Shown here one piece after another: positions 17,905 to 25,940 of a DNA stretch of 64,000 bases (its first letter is position 1; each line of letters begins with the position of its first letter). The stretch spans positions 106,222 to 170,221 of the IMG/VR virus record IMGVR_UViG_3300046758_000611. One strand, written 5' to 3'. The notes under the pieces are model-generated. The model saw nothing but the letters and a program-made list of their open reading frames with translations, ran no database searches and was not told the origin of the DNA. The position numbers and the translations under genes were made by a program. The DNA is from a virus.

Positions 17905-18827
17905 TATCTTCCTGCGAAGTCATCCATCTTGAACTTCGTCTTAAACTTTTTGTTAATGTCATCGAGAAACTTCTGAGATTCAGGAGCAGTTACTTCACCC
18001 CAATCCAAATCACCATCAAATGTTTCAAGACTTCCGTCACGATTCATAGCAACCGACATAAGATGTCCGTTATCAACCATAAAGGCAGCCCCATACTTTT
18101 CCATAGGAATCATTTTGGCTTTCTTTGCTTCGTTCATATTCAATTTATTTTTTAAATAACCACGAACAAGTTCACGTAATTTTGTTTCTTGTTCGGCAAA
18201 TACCTTACCACTATATTTATCAGATTTCAATTTATATTTCCTTACTATACTAGATAGTGCAGGTGCATTACCTGCAAAGTGTTTATTTGTTTCTTTGAAA
18301 AATGCTAAAAGTGCTTCTTTACCTTTTAAATCCATTTTACTTTTAAGTGCAGATTTAATAGCATCTCCACCTTTGATTACTTGCAAACTAACTGGATTAG
18401 CATTTGAACCTGTATTCTTTTTAATTTTGTCCAACATTCCTGTAACGGTGCTTCCGATTGCGACAATCAAAGTTTTCATTTCAAGGTCTTCTAAATTAGC
18501 AGGAAGAATACGAGCATTAAATTTTGCTTCTTTCATTGTATCTTGAAATATCTGCTCTTCCATTGAATACATTTTATTTGCTTGCCAAGTTTCAAATCGT
18601 CCGGCCTCTTTTCCGTTAACCATCCCATGCATAACCCAAGTAAATCTTTTTGAATTTGATTCGGCATCAAGGTCTTTATATTTTTTCTGTGCATCTTTTA
18701 GGTTCTTAAACACCTCAACACCACTTCCGTTAGATGTAATTTTTCCATTTTTTACACCAACAACTTGAACAGGCATATTAGGACGATACCCTTTCCACTC
18801 CTCACAAACAATATTTTCGGACTTCAT
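17904..18827 (-). CDS. Hypothetical protein (307 aa)
   Basis: The start at ATG 18827 (MKSENIVCEEWKGYRP) follows an ATATATTTATT element; the extra upstream codons of the frame are hydrophobic and unlikely. A compact N-terminal region (~15-90) contains a VVGVKNGKITSNGSGVEVF hairpin and a FTWVMHGMVNG strand. Lys-rich helices follow, and the C-terminus is a small alpha/beta segment. No catalytic motif seen. Like the 13875-15620 product it could be a virion or assembly protein, but this is not supported further. Confidence 0.55.
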   Translation of the reverse strand: MKSENIVCEEWKGYRPNMPVQVVGVKNGKITSNGSGVEVFKNLKDAQKKYKDLDAESNSKRFTWVMHGMVNGKEAGRFETWQANKMYSMEEQIFQDTMKEAKFNARILPANLEDLEMKTLIVAIGSTVTGMLDKIKKNTGSNANPVSLQVIKGGDAIKSALKSKMDLKGKEALLAFFKETNKHFAGNAPALSSIVRKYKLKSDKYSGKVFAEQETKLRELVRGYLKNKLNMNEAKKAKMIPMEKYGAAFMVDNGHLMSVAMNRDGSLETFDGDLDWGEVTAPESQKFLDDINKKFKTKFKMDDFAGR

Positions 18828-18858
18828 AAATAATAAATATATATCTATAACAAAAAAG

Positions 18859-19044
18859 TTATGGTTTATAATAAACACTTGCAGTTACCATCAATTGCTT
18901 GCCTTCGTATGACTCAGTTGTAATGTTTCTTCCACTTGAACTTGCAATAATTTTTGTTTTCCCACTTGCAGAATCTTTTGGTTCTTTTTCTATCGGCAAA
19001 CGAATGACTACTTCATTTGTTTCTTTGTCTATTTCTACTTTCAT
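18859..19044 (-). CDS. Small hypothetical protein (61 aa)
   Basis: This 61-residue Lys/Ser-rich protein starts MKVEIDKETNEVVIRLPIE and looks like an all-beta fragment. A Shine-Dalgarno-like AAAGGAGC lies about 8 bases upstream of ATG 19044 on the minus strand. It sits directly downstream of the tRNA cluster. Function unknown. Confidence 0.55.
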   Translation of the reverse strand: MKVEIDKETNEVVIRLPIEKEPKDSASGKTKIIASSSGRNITTESYEGKQLMVTASVYYKP

Positions 19045-19062
19045 TTTGATGCTCCTTTGAAA

Positions 19063-19138
<76 letters not shown>

Positions 19139-19187
19139 AATTATTTATATATAATGTATATATACATATATGTGTATATAATAAAAG

Positions 19188-19277
19188 TGGCGGAGGATGC
19201 AGGATTCGAACCTGCGGAACCCGTAAGAGTTCAATGGTTTTCAAGACCACCGCCTTAAACCACTCAGCCAATCCTCC
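19188..19277 (-). tRNA. tRNA-Ser(TGA)
   Basis: This 90-base gene has a long variable arm, as expected for serine. The anticodon loop is CTTGAAA, the T-loop GGTTCGAATCC, and the acceptor GGAGGAT pairs with ATCCTCC. CCA is encoded. Confidence 0.95.
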
Positions 19278-19289
19278 AGTTTTTATTTG

Positions 19290-19380
19290 TGGCGGAGAGA
19301 ACAGGATTCGAACCTGCGGAAGGATTTATTCCTTCAACGGTTTAGCAAACCGTCGCCTTAAGCCACTCAGCCATCTCTCC
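19290..19380 (-). tRNA. tRNA-Ser(GCT)
   Basis: This second serine tRNA has a long variable arm. The anticodon loop is TTGCTAA and the acceptor GGAGAGA is closed by TTCTCTCC with one wobble. CCA is encoded. Its D- and T-arms are nearly the same as in the neighbouring tRNA-Ser(TGA), so the two may share a recent ancestor. Confidence 0.95.
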
Positions 19381-19390
19381 TTACTTAAAT

Positions 19391-19467
19391 TGGCCTCCTC
19401 ACGGAGATTCGAACTCCGGTTGCATGGATGAAAACCATGTGTCCTAACCTGACTAGACGATAAGGAG
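19391..19467 (-). tRNA. tRNA-Glu(TTC)
   Basis: The acceptor CTCCTTA pairs with TGAGGAG, the anticodon loop is TTTTCAT and the T-arm is CGGAGTTCGAATCTCCG. CCA is encoded. Confidence 0.94.
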
Positions 19468-19475
19468 AAAAAATA

Positions 19476-19550
19476 TGGCTGCTCGGGTTGGATTCGAACC
19501 AACGACCAAGTGATTAACAGTCACCTGCTCTGCCACTGAGCTACCGAGCA
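19476..19550 (-). tRNA. tRNA-Asn(GTT)
   Basis: The acceptor TGCTCGG pairs with CCGAGCA, the anticodon loop is CTGTTAA and the T-arm contains TTGGTTCGAATCCAA. CCA is encoded. Confidence 0.95.
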
Positions 19551-19575
19551 ACACTGAAGACTCTTATTAAAGTTG

Positions 19576-19652
19576 TGGTCGGGATAGCAGGATTTGAACC
19601 TGCGACCTCTTGCTCCCAAAGCAAGCGCGATACCAGGCTACGCTATATCCCG
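19576..19652 (-). tRNA. tRNA-Pro(TGG)
   Basis: The acceptor CGGGATA pairs with TATCCCG, the anticodon loop is TTTGGGA and the T-arm is GCAGGTTCAAATCCTGC. CCA is encoded. Confidence 0.95.
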
Positions 19653-19663
19653 ATATAAAAAAA

Positions 19664-19739
19664 TGGAGCCACCTGTCGGAATCGAACCGACGACATCCTC
19701 ATTACAAGTGAGGTGCTCTACCAGCTGAGCTAAGGTGGC
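19664..19739 (-). tRNA. tRNA-Thr(TGT)
   Basis: The acceptor GCCACCT pairs with AGGTGGC, the anticodon loop is CTTGTAA and the T-arm is GTCGGTTCGATTCCGAC. CCA is encoded. Confidence 0.95.
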
Positions 19740-19753
19740 AATAAAATTGATTA

Positions 19754-19828
19754 TGGAGCATCGGACAGGACTCGAACCTGCATGGTAGGGATTTGCAGTC
19801 CCTTGCGTCACCATTCCGCCACCGATGC
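19754..19828 (-). tRNA. tRNA-Cys(GCA)
   Basis: The acceptor GCATCGG pairs with CCGATGC, the anticodon loop is CTGCAAA and the T-arm contains CAGGTTCGAGTCCTG. CCA is encoded. It is the first tRNA of the cluster in transcription order. Confidence 0.95.
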
Positions 19829-19889
19829 ACAAAAAGAAACATTTGCCCCTCTCGTTTTACGGTTTGGACACCCCTTATTGGTCGTTATG

Positions 19890-19908
19890 CCTACATTCCC
19901 TATGTAGG
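19890..19908. other. Perfect 7-bp hairpin upstream of tRNA cluster
   Basis: CCTACAT and ATGTAGG flank a 5-base loop. The hairpin lies about 60 bases upstream of the first tRNA, in the 131-base gap between the HNH gene and the cluster. The gap shows no ninth cloverleaf. It may be part of the tRNA leader or a processing signal. Confidence 0.45.
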
Positions 19909-19959
19909 AAGATTTAAATATAATCTAATATATAATTGTATAAACAAAACGTCAATAAA

Positions 19960-20568
19960 TTAAAAAGAAGAATTTTTAAATAAATAAGGTTTCCATTCCT
20001 CTCTCATGACATTACCTACTTCATAAAATGGTTTTGGTGGACTTGCTTTTAAGATTTCCCCTTTGTAGTCATAATATGGAAATATACTACCTTTTCTTGA
20101 GTTGCACTTTACACAGGTCAATGTTAAATTAAAATAATCATTGTCACCACCCTTGCTTTTTGGTTTGATGTGTTCTATTGTCAATTTATTTTGAGGAAAG
20201 TGTTCACCACAAATTTGACAAATGCCTTCGTATTTTTTGTAGAGATATTTAATTGAAGGTTTTCTTTTTGAGTTATATGTAAAATTTGCAGTAGTGAGAA
20301 GAATTGTAGGCACTGGTATAACATGGTTAACCGACCGAACAAAAGGTTGCTGGTCGTAAAAACCATGCTTGTATTCAAGCCATTTATTCCAGTCACAGGT
20401 GGTGCCGTCACTTGCAACTGCCATTACTTTTGGTCGTGTTTTGTGGAATCTCTCGGTTGCACCCATAAGTTTCTTTAAACCTTCTTTTACCGAAGTTACA
20501 TTTAAAGGTGTCCAATAGTGAGTCAATAGCAACACTAAATTTTCCGATGTAGTAACGTATTGATACAT
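19960..20568 (-). CDS. HNH endonuclease
   Basis: In this 202-residue protein the C-terminal half carries the HNH site: CQICG, then LTIEHIKPKSKGGDNDYFNL, then CVKCNSRKG. The two CxxC pairs make a zinc-ribbon frame around the His-Asn-His-type catalytic core, which nicks or cuts DNA. The N-terminal half (1-100) has no known motif and may determine the target. It stands alone next to the tRNA cluster, typical of free-standing homing-type nucleases in T4-like phages. Confidence 0.85.
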   Translation of the reverse strand: MYQYVTTSENLVLLLTHYWTPLNVTSVKEGLKKLMGATERFHKTRPKVMAVASDGTTCDWNKWLEYKHGFYDQQPFVRSVNHVIPVPTILLTTANFTYNSKRKPSIKYLYKKYEGICQICGEHFPQNKLTIEHIKPKSKGGDNDYFNLTLTCVKCNSRKGSIFPYYDYKGEILKASPPKPFYEVGNVMREEWKPYLFKNSSF

Positions 20569-20620
20569 TTCTTAATAATATTATATAAATATATATGAAA
20601 ATTCAATCTTAAAATTAAAG

Positions 20621-20650
20621 TTGACTAATTTAAGTGTTTCTGTTTTTAAT
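20621..20650 (+). promoter_or_regulatory. Sigma70-like promoter for gene at 20657
   Basis: TTGACT at 20621-20626 is followed after 18 bases by TTTAAT at 20645-20650. The ATG at 20657 is 7 bases past the -10 box, so the mRNA would be leaderless or nearly so. This also argues against the TTG at 20621 being a start codon. Confidence 0.55.
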
Positions 20651-20656
20651 ATAAAC

Positions 20657-21067
20657 ATGGAAACAAACAAATACACAGAGTTTATTCTACTTGAACTTAT
20701 TGCTAAATCAAATAAATTCATTGAAGAATACTGCAAAACATTTCCTTCACAGGATATAAACGCAAGATTGTTTAAAGCAGATACATCGTGCTCATGTCGA
20801 AAGGAATTAATAGATTTTTACAACGAAACAAAAGAAAAAATTAATAAATTTTTATCTGACTTTATTTCTAACAATCCGAGTGAAATCAATCTTAAAGAGT
20901 TTATTACTAAAATGGAAAGTAAGTATATAGGTGGAACAACACATCGTGTAAATTGTTCTGATAAAGACTTTTATGACTTTGTAAATAAAATAAATTCAGA
21001 AGGATCGTTATACAGGTCGGTGTGTAGTTTCAAAGAAAAAGACTCTATCGTTTTTATGTTTTTTTAA
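20657..21067 (+). CDS. Hypothetical protein (136 aa)
   Basis: This 136-residue helical protein starts at ATG 20657 (METNKYTEFILLEL). It has a SCSCRKELIDFYNET segment with close cysteines and an aromatic C-terminus. No family recognised. It opens a rightward block of small genes and is divergent from the HNH gene. Confidence 0.6.
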   Translation: METNKYTEFILLELIAKSNKFIEEYCKTFPSQDINARLFKADTSCSCRKELIDFYNETKEKINKFLSDFISNNPSEINLKEFITKMESKYIGGTTHRVNCSDKDFYDFVNKINSEGSLYRSVCSFKEKDSIVFMFF

Positions 21068-21144
21068 TTTTTACTTGCCAAATAATTCAAATCAATATAA
21101 TATAATATCTATAAACTTTAATAAACACATTAACCCTAAAAATT

Positions 21145-21330
21145 ATGAATACAACAAAAGAACTATATGAACAAATTCGCAATTTATTTGAGGAATTTGA
21201 AGAAAATCATAACAAAAACGTAGAAACCGGTGTTAAGGCTGCAGGTACCCGTGCAAGAAAAGCAATAGGGGAAATTAAAAAACTTGCTACCGTATATCGT
21301 AAGCAATCTATCGAAGACTCAAAAAAGTAA
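21145..21330 (+). CDS. Histone H1-like DNA-binding protein (Hc1 family)
   Basis: This 61-residue protein has a helical acidic N-terminus and the sequence KAAGTRARKAIGEIKKLATV (about residues 31-50), the hallmark of Hc1-like proteins of Chlamydiae and Bacteroidetes. These bind and compact DNA through Lys/Arg-rich helices. It is followed by another small putative DNA-binding protein. It could shape phage or host nucleoid structure. A tRNA-proximal SET protein is encoded on the opposite strand 3 kb away. Confidence 0.75.
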   Translation: MNTTKELYEQIRNLFEEFEENHNKNVETGVKAAGTRARKAIGEIKKLATVYRKQSIEDSKK

Positions 21331-21348
21331 TCTCAATATTATAAAATT

Positions 21349-21597
21349 ATGACAGATAACAATAAATCAAATATCACAGTAGAAACAACTGTAAATAAAA
21401 CAAGAAAGAAACTGGTAGTTAACTGGCCAACCGGTAAATTTACAATTTCTGATCTAGAAAAAAATCATCCAAGTGCCGTTCCAATCACACTTAGGTTTCG
21501 TGTAAAAAAAGCACTTGAGTCTGGTATCATTAAACCGGCCGGGAAAATTGAAGGAGAACTCGGTCGTCCTGCAATGTTGTTTGAAACAACACAATAA
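21349..21597 (+). CDS. Small putative winged-helix protein (82 aa)
   Basis: This 82-residue basic protein contains WPTGKFTISDLEKNHPS and ITLRFRVKKALESGIIK, followed by GRPAMLFE. The helix-turn-helix-like layout with a terminal beta-wing suggests a small winged-helix DNA-binding protein. It is 18 bases after the Hc1-like gene, so the two are probably co-expressed. Confidence 0.55.
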   Translation: MTDNNKSNITVETTVNKTRKKLVVNWPTGKFTISDLEKNHPSAVPITLRFRVKKALESGIIKPAGKIEGELGRPAMLFETTQ

Positions 21598-21676
21598 AGT
21601 AATCTAGTACAAATTTCAAAAAAAAATATAATAAAATCAATTACATATATATTTATATAAATATTCAAATAAGATT

Positions 21677-22414
21677 ATGTTCGAAGACTTAGACAACAAC
21701 TTTAAAAAAAATGCAGCCAAACCAATTCAGACTGACGTCAAGAAGATGGATACTGCTGAAACCTCGTATAACGATGAACCAAAAGAATATTACGAAAAAA
21801 ATTTTGAGAATAGTCAAATGTCAGGATTATTATCTATATTTGATGAAAAACTTAAAAGTCGATTAAAAAAGTCAGAAGAAAAAAAAGAATCAAATGAAGA
21901 TTATGATACCATTAACTTTTCTGAAAAAAATGTAGTAATTAAAAGTAATACTGCACCGAAGGAGGTTACCGAAGATCAAATATCTTCGTTATTACAATCT
22001 AATTTATCAGAAAGTTCTGTAAAAATAGTATCTTCTTCTGAAAAAAATAAGGTTGAGGTAAAGTCAACCCCGCCGAGTGAATTTTCGTCTGCTCCAACTA
22101 CTACCCCTTACGAGGCAACAGTACAAAGTGTTGATCCAAATCATAATATTAAAATATTTAAGGATACTAATACCGCAACCCCTCGTTACGAAACAACTCA
22201 AACTTTGGTTGATCCATCTAGTAATTTGCAAAGTATGAATTACAGTGGAGCAACTGGACTTTCTCAAGCAATAGGGCAAGGCACTGACTCACATAGAATT
22301 TCCGATGATGAAATTGCTATGCACTTAGCAAAGCATAATCAGAAAAAAGAAGAAGAATCAGAAGAAGACAGATTAAATTCGGTTGTTGAGGTACCTGAAC
22401 ACTTAAAAACATAA
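21677..22414 (+). CDS. Hypothetical low-complexity protein (245 aa)
   Basis: This 245-residue protein is rich in Ser, Glu, Lys, Asn and Thr and is predicted mostly disordered. It contains two similar segments, YEATVQSVDPNHNIK and YETTQTLVDPSSNLQ, about 35 residues apart. An ATATATTTATATAA element lies upstream at 21644-21660. No catalytic motif; it might be a scaffold-like or internal protein, but nothing identifies it. Confidence 0.55.
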   Translation: MFEDLDNNFKKNAAKPIQTDVKKMDTAETSYNDEPKEYYEKNFENSQMSGLLSIFDEKLKSRLKKSEEKKESNEDYDTINFSEKNVVIKSNTAPKEVTEDQISSLLQSNLSESSVKIVSSSEKNKVEVKSTPPSEFSSAPTTTPYEATVQSVDPNHNIKIFKDTNTATPRYETTQTLVDPSSNLQSMNYSGATGLSQAIGQGTDSHRISDDEIAMHLAKHNQKKEEESEEDRLNSVVEVPEHLKT

Positions 22415-22415
22415 A

Positions 22416-23636
22416 GTGCAACTTTCCGACCACTTTAAAAAGTTCTACAACATGAAACCATATCTTCTTATTGAAGAGGAAGAGTGGAAGAGCATAATTC
22501 AAACGTATGAAAAAGAAGATGTTGTAGAAGAATTGGCAAAAGTTTTGCACACCTATCCTGTTCCGTTACCTGAGATTACCGAAAAGCAAACTCTTGATAG
22601 TTTAAATAAGTTAAAAGGAATAAAGCATAATGATGTGCTTGTAGAAAAAAGATGGTTTCCTCGTAACGAAAGAAAAAGTAATTATCATTTAAACTATAAA
22701 GGTTCTCAGTATCTATTAAAAAGAAACAATTCAGGTAATAATGCTTCTAATCCATTTCATGTAGAAACTCGTTGGAAAGTAGATTGGACAAGAACACCAA
22801 GTGGTTGGAAAACTTGGCAAACAGTCAATGGAATCAAAACAATCGTTCGTGCTTATTGGACATTAGATAAAGTTCTCAATCGTGTTGATGTAAATACTCT
22901 TCGGGTAGCTACAACTCTTCGTAAGTATGTCGCATCGCAATTCAAACCAGCAGTTGCAAAAGCATTTTACGATCACTTTCAAAGCAAGAACGTATTAGAC
23001 TTTAGTGCAGGTTGGGGAGATAGATTAGCAGGATTTTATACAGGTGAAACCACAGAGCATTATGTGGGAATTGATCCCAATACACTTAACCACCCCAATT
23101 ATCAAAAGCAAATTCAGTTCTATGAAAAGTATTCTACATTTTTTGAACAAGATAGAAAAGCAGACTTAATAGAAAGTCCTGCCGAAGATGTAGATTATTC
23201 CCAATATGACAATTACTTTGATACGGTGTTTACAAGTCCACCTTATTTTAATACAGAAAAGTATTCAGACGATGATACGCAATCTTGGGTGAGATATAAA
23301 AAGATAGATGACTGGAATGAGAGATTTCTTCACACTACACTTGGTAAAATAATTCCGACAATAAAAAAGAATGGTATTCTTGCGGTAAACATAGCAGATG
23401 TATTTAATGCTCCTATCAATGACTATGTTGAAATTACGAACCCGATGAACGACTTTATTAAATCAAAGGGTCTTGAATATATTGGTTGCATTGGAATGGA
23501 AATGACGAAACGATTTAATTCAGGTGGTGCGGGTAATGCCAAGAGTGAATATTTTTCGGAAGACCTAAAAGAAATAACCGAGGAGACTAAAGATATTGCG
23601 TTTGCAGAACCTATTTGGACTTGGAAAAAGGTTTGA
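22416..23636 (+). CDS. DNA amino-methyltransferase, SPPY type
   Basis: The start is GTG 22416 (406 aa) or ATG 22452 (394 aa). Motif I is LDFSAGWGDRL near residue 192, a GIDPNTLNH acidic strand follows, and motif IV is FTSPPYFNTEKYS near residue 270. It is paralogous to the gene at 12285-13874 but shorter at the N-terminus. SPPY is typical of N4-cytosine enzymes, with N6-adenine as the alternative. It could protect phage DNA from host restriction. Confidence 0.82.
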   Translation: MQLSDHFKKFYNMKPYLLIEEEEWKSIIQTYEKEDVVEELAKVLHTYPVPLPEITEKQTLDSLNKLKGIKHNDVLVEKRWFPRNERKSNYHLNYKGSQYLLKRNNSGNNASNPFHVETRWKVDWTRTPSGWKTWQTVNGIKTIVRAYWTLDKVLNRVDVNTLRVATTLRKYVASQFKPAVAKAFYDHFQSKNVLDFSAGWGDRLAGFYTGETTEHYVGIDPNTLNHPNYQKQIQFYEKYSTFFEQDRKADLIESPAEDVDYSQYDNYFDTVFTSPPYFNTEKYSDDDTQSWVRYKKIDDWNERFLHTTLGKIIPTIKKNGILAVNIADVFNAPINDYVEITNPMNDFIKSKGLEYIGCIGMEMTKRFNSGGAGNAKSEYFSEDLKEITEETKDIAFAEPIWTWKKV

Positions 23637-23695
23637 CATCCGTTAATTATAATATATATTTATATATATATACATAAACTTAAACTTACAAAAAA

Positions 23696-23986
23696 ATGGA
23701 TTCAGACGAAAATAGAATTGAACAAGAGTCTCTTGACTTTTTAACGAAGTGCTCGGTTGATGACTTTGTTGCGTTGTATGAACATATGACACTATCTAAA
23801 CTAGAAGAAGTTCAAACCGACAACACTAACCTTATTTACACAATAGTTAAATCGGAGGGTGACCCTGACGAGGTGGGAACGCAATTAACATTCAGTAAAA
23901 TGGTTGAAGGTGTTGAAGCAATTTTTGGAATGACTTATGACGATTTAAAACTATTACACGAAAAAATAATAAAAATTAAAAAATAA
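23696..23986 (+). CDS. Hypothetical acidic protein (96 aa)
   Basis: This 96-residue acidic helical protein has no recognised domain. Upstream, TTGACA at 23636-23641 and an ATATATATTTATATATA tract form a possible promoter, with an AT-rich leader before ATG 23696. It is followed one base later by a small membrane protein. Confidence 0.55.
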   Translation: MDSDENRIEQESLDFLTKCSVDDFVALYEHMTLSKLEEVQTDNTNLIYTIVKSEGDPDEVGTQLTFSKMVEGVEAIFGMTYDDLKLLHEKIIKIKK

Positions 23987-23987
23987 C

Positions 23988-24212
23988 ATGGAAGTGGAAA
24001 CAACAAAACTAACATCACTTTTTACAGGACTAATTGGAATCGTAATTTTGCCAATTGGATTTATTTGGGCAGTAAACACATCATTTAATCTTAATATTCA
24101 ATATACATTTTTGAATTGGTTAAGCATAGTTTTTCTTCAACTTTATTTCCAAGTTGTAGTAAGAGCAAGTGTAGGTTCAGTTAACTCAAACAAATCAAAA
24201 AAAAATAATTAA
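23988..24212 (+). CDS. Small two-span membrane protein (74 aa)
   Basis: Hydrophobic segments at about residues 9-30 and 40-58 are separated by a short polar loop, and a Ser/Lys/Asn-rich tail follows. No known family. It probably sits in the host inner membrane. Confidence 0.55.
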   Translation: MEVETTKLTSLFTGLIGIVILPIGFIWAVNTSFNLNIQYTFLNWLSIVFLQLYFQVVVRASVGSVNSNKSKKNN

Positions 24213-24254
24213 AGACTTTACGTATGATTATAAATCATATATATTTATGTATAT

Positions 24255-24596
24255 ATGAAATACGATAATATAGCAAAATTCACATTTGATTATACTTGGA
24301 GAGATTCTGATGACAATCTTGTTTCAAGAACAAGACACACAACAACAGAAGAAACTCTTGGAGAAGTATTGAATGCGTTTGAATTGTTTTTAAGAGGTGC
24401 TGGATTTCATTTCGATGGTCATCTTGAGTTTGTAGATGAAAACGACAATCCTACAAATACAAGTTACACAAATGTAAATCAACCTGAATTTCAGAATCAA
24501 CAATTAGAGTTTGATTTTGTAAAAGAATTATTCACCGACTTGGAAAATTTTGATAAAGATACTGATATAGATTTGGATGACGAAAAACGCAGTTAA
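24255..24596 (+). CDS. Hypothetical acidic protein (113 aa)
   Basis: This 113-residue protein has a beta-rich N-terminus (KYDNIAKFTFDYTWRD) and a very acidic Asn/Gln-rich C-terminus. Upstream, TTTACG-N17-TATATT ends just before ATG 24255, resembling a leaderless promoter. It overlaps the DUF4326 gene by 20 bases. Function unknown. Confidence 0.55.
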   Translation: MKYDNIAKFTFDYTWRDSDDNLVSRTRHTTTEETLGEVLNAFELFLRGAGFHFDGHLEFVDENDNPTNTSYTNVNQPEFQNQQLEFDFVKELFTDLENFDKDTDIDLDDEKRS

Positions 24597-24936
24597 TTTA
24601 TCATTTTATTCTGACTTAAAAACACAAACAAATACAACTCAAGTAGTACATTGCAAAAAGTCCAAATACGATGTTTATATCGGACGGCCTTCTTTGTGGG
24701 GCAACCCCTATTCTTCAAAAAAAGGAACTCTTGCCAAGTATTTCGTTGGAAGTAAATCAGAAGCAATACAAAGTTATGAAAAATATTTAGAATCGTCTCC
24801 TAAATTATTAGAAGCACTTAAGAATTTAAAAGGAAAACGATTAGGATGTTGGTGCAAACCAAAATCTTGTCACGGAGATGTTATCGTAAAATTAATAAAC
24901 AAATATTATTCAGATGAAGATATTATCAGCAGTTAG
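24577..24936 (+). CDS. DUF4326 family protein
   Basis: This 119-residue protein carries the DUF4326 signature: VVHCKKSKYDVYIGRPSLWG near residue 22, a GSKSEAIQSYEKYL helix, and LGCWCKPKSCHGDVIVKL at 90-107. The Cys/His cluster could bind metal or a nucleotide, but the family's biochemistry is not established to my knowledge. Members are common in phage genomes near nucleotide-metabolism genes, as here beside dUTPase. Confidence 0.78.
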   Translation: MTKNAVNLSFYSDLKTQTNTTQVVHCKKSKYDVYIGRPSLWGNPYSSKKGTLAKYFVGSKSEAIQSYEKYLESSPKLLEALKNLKGKRLGCWCKPKSCHGDVIVKLINKYYSDEDIISS

Positions 24937-25390
24937 ACATTCAGGAAAAACATATCATAGCAAATCACTTAACTTTGTAGATTGTGATAAAATAATTGGA
25001 GAAGCAATTGGATGGCCACCTCACTTTGATAAAAAAGAGTTCTCCGGCAAAATATATTCTTCATCTTTAATTGACGAACATGAGGTTGCCGTTCAGTTTT
25101 CACGTGATTCTTGGAAAGTTCTCGAAAACTATACAAATGAAAATGATGTAATTTTAAGTATACCTGAGGTTTGGAGTGCGAGAAGTTTTTGGGAATGGCC
25201 TATTAAACCAGATGTTCTTGTAACTATTGATGAAGAACGACATAAGCAAAATTTGTTGGAAATAAGTCAAAATCATATGTGGGGAACTATAAAGTTTTGG
25301 AGACAAATGCTTGAACATGAAGCAAACGAAAATAATATTAGGGTTGTCAACACCTTTGAAGATGCGATATATTATTTAAATGAAAATTAA
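24914..25390 (+). CDS. Putative nucleotide-binding protein with degenerate P-loop
   Basis: This 158-residue protein begins with a strand and loop (KILSAVRHSGKTYHSKS) that resembles a Walker A motif but lacks its first glycine. A later VILSIPEVWSARSFWEWP and DVLVTIDEE strand might correspond to kinase elements. It overlaps DUF4326 and dUTPase genes on either side, a nucleotide-metabolism context. A small nucleotide kinase is the best guess, not certain. Confidence 0.45.
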   Translation: MKILSAVRHSGKTYHSKSLNFVDCDKIIGEAIGWPPHFDKKEFSGKIYSSSLIDEHEVAVQFSRDSWKVLENYTNENDVILSIPEVWSARSFWEWPIKPDVLVTIDEERHKQNLLEISQNHMWGTIKFWRQMLEHEANENNIRVVNTFEDAIYYLNEN

Positions 25391-25907
25391 GATAAAAAAT
25401 ACTGGAACTATTGTACCAAAAAATTTAACGCAATACGATGTGGGTTATGATTTAGTTGCATCGTCTCATCCTGCTATCTCGGGAGAATATGACGAAGAAG
25501 CACAGGCCTGGTCACGAATAGATTATATTCAGTATCACACAGATTTATATATCGAACCATGTGTAGATGATAAAGTTTATCACACTAATATTTTTCCAAG
25601 AAGCAGTATCAGCAATAAAAATCTTATGCTTGCAAATTCAATCGGATTAATTGATGCTGGTTATCGTGGAGAGTTACTTATTCGTTTTAAATATATTACT
25701 CAACCAGAAGATATTTATGCAAAAATTAAAGGTCATTGTACCCAAGTTCCAATGCTAACCAATGTTAATATGGAAAAAATTTACAAAAAAGGTGAACGCA
25801 TCGCACAACTTGTAATTGCAGAAACGCATAAAGTTGAATTTGAAATCGTAGAAGAGTTGTCAGAAACGGACCGAGGAAAAGGTGGATTCGGAAGCACAGG
25901 TGCTTGA
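25380..25907 (+). CDS. dut: dUTP diphosphatase (trimeric dUTPase)
   Basis: All five motifs of trimeric dUTPases are visible in this 175-residue protein: YDVGYDLVA, PRSSISNKN, SIGLIDAGYRGEL (catalytic Asp), KGERIAQLVI, and the C-terminal arm RGKGGFGSTGA that closes over the uracil. The enzyme hydrolyses dUTP to dUMP, keeping uracil out of DNA and feeding dTMP synthesis. It has a longer loop between motifs 1 and 2 than the usual ~150-residue forms. It directly precedes the DNA polymerase. Confidence 0.95.
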   Translation: MKIKIKNTGTIVPKNLTQYDVGYDLVASSHPAISGEYDEEAQAWSRIDYIQYHTDLYIEPCVDDKVYHTNIFPRSSISNKNLMLANSIGLIDAGYRGELLIRFKYITQPEDIYAKIKGHCTQVPMLTNVNMEKIYKKGERIAQLVIAETHKVEFEIVEELSETDRGKGGFGSTGA

Positions 25908-25932
25908 CTTTTTATATAAAATAAGATACGAT
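25904..25932 (+). promoter_or_regulatory. Sigma70-like promoter for DNA polymerase
   Basis: TTGACT (25904-25909), a 17-base spacer and TACGAT (25927-25932) lie directly before ATG 25941. The predicted transcript would begin at or within a few bases of the start codon. Confidence 0.6.
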
Positions 25933-25940
25933 AGTATTCA

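Noticed and set aside
19829-19959. Possible ninth tRNA upstream of tRNA-Cys
   Set aside because: The region has a 7-bp hairpin but no T-loop GGTTCGA and no anticodon arm.
20621-20656. TTG at 20621 as start codon of the 136-residue gene
   Set aside because: It is the -35 TTGACT of a promoter; ATG 20657 lies at the expected transcription start.
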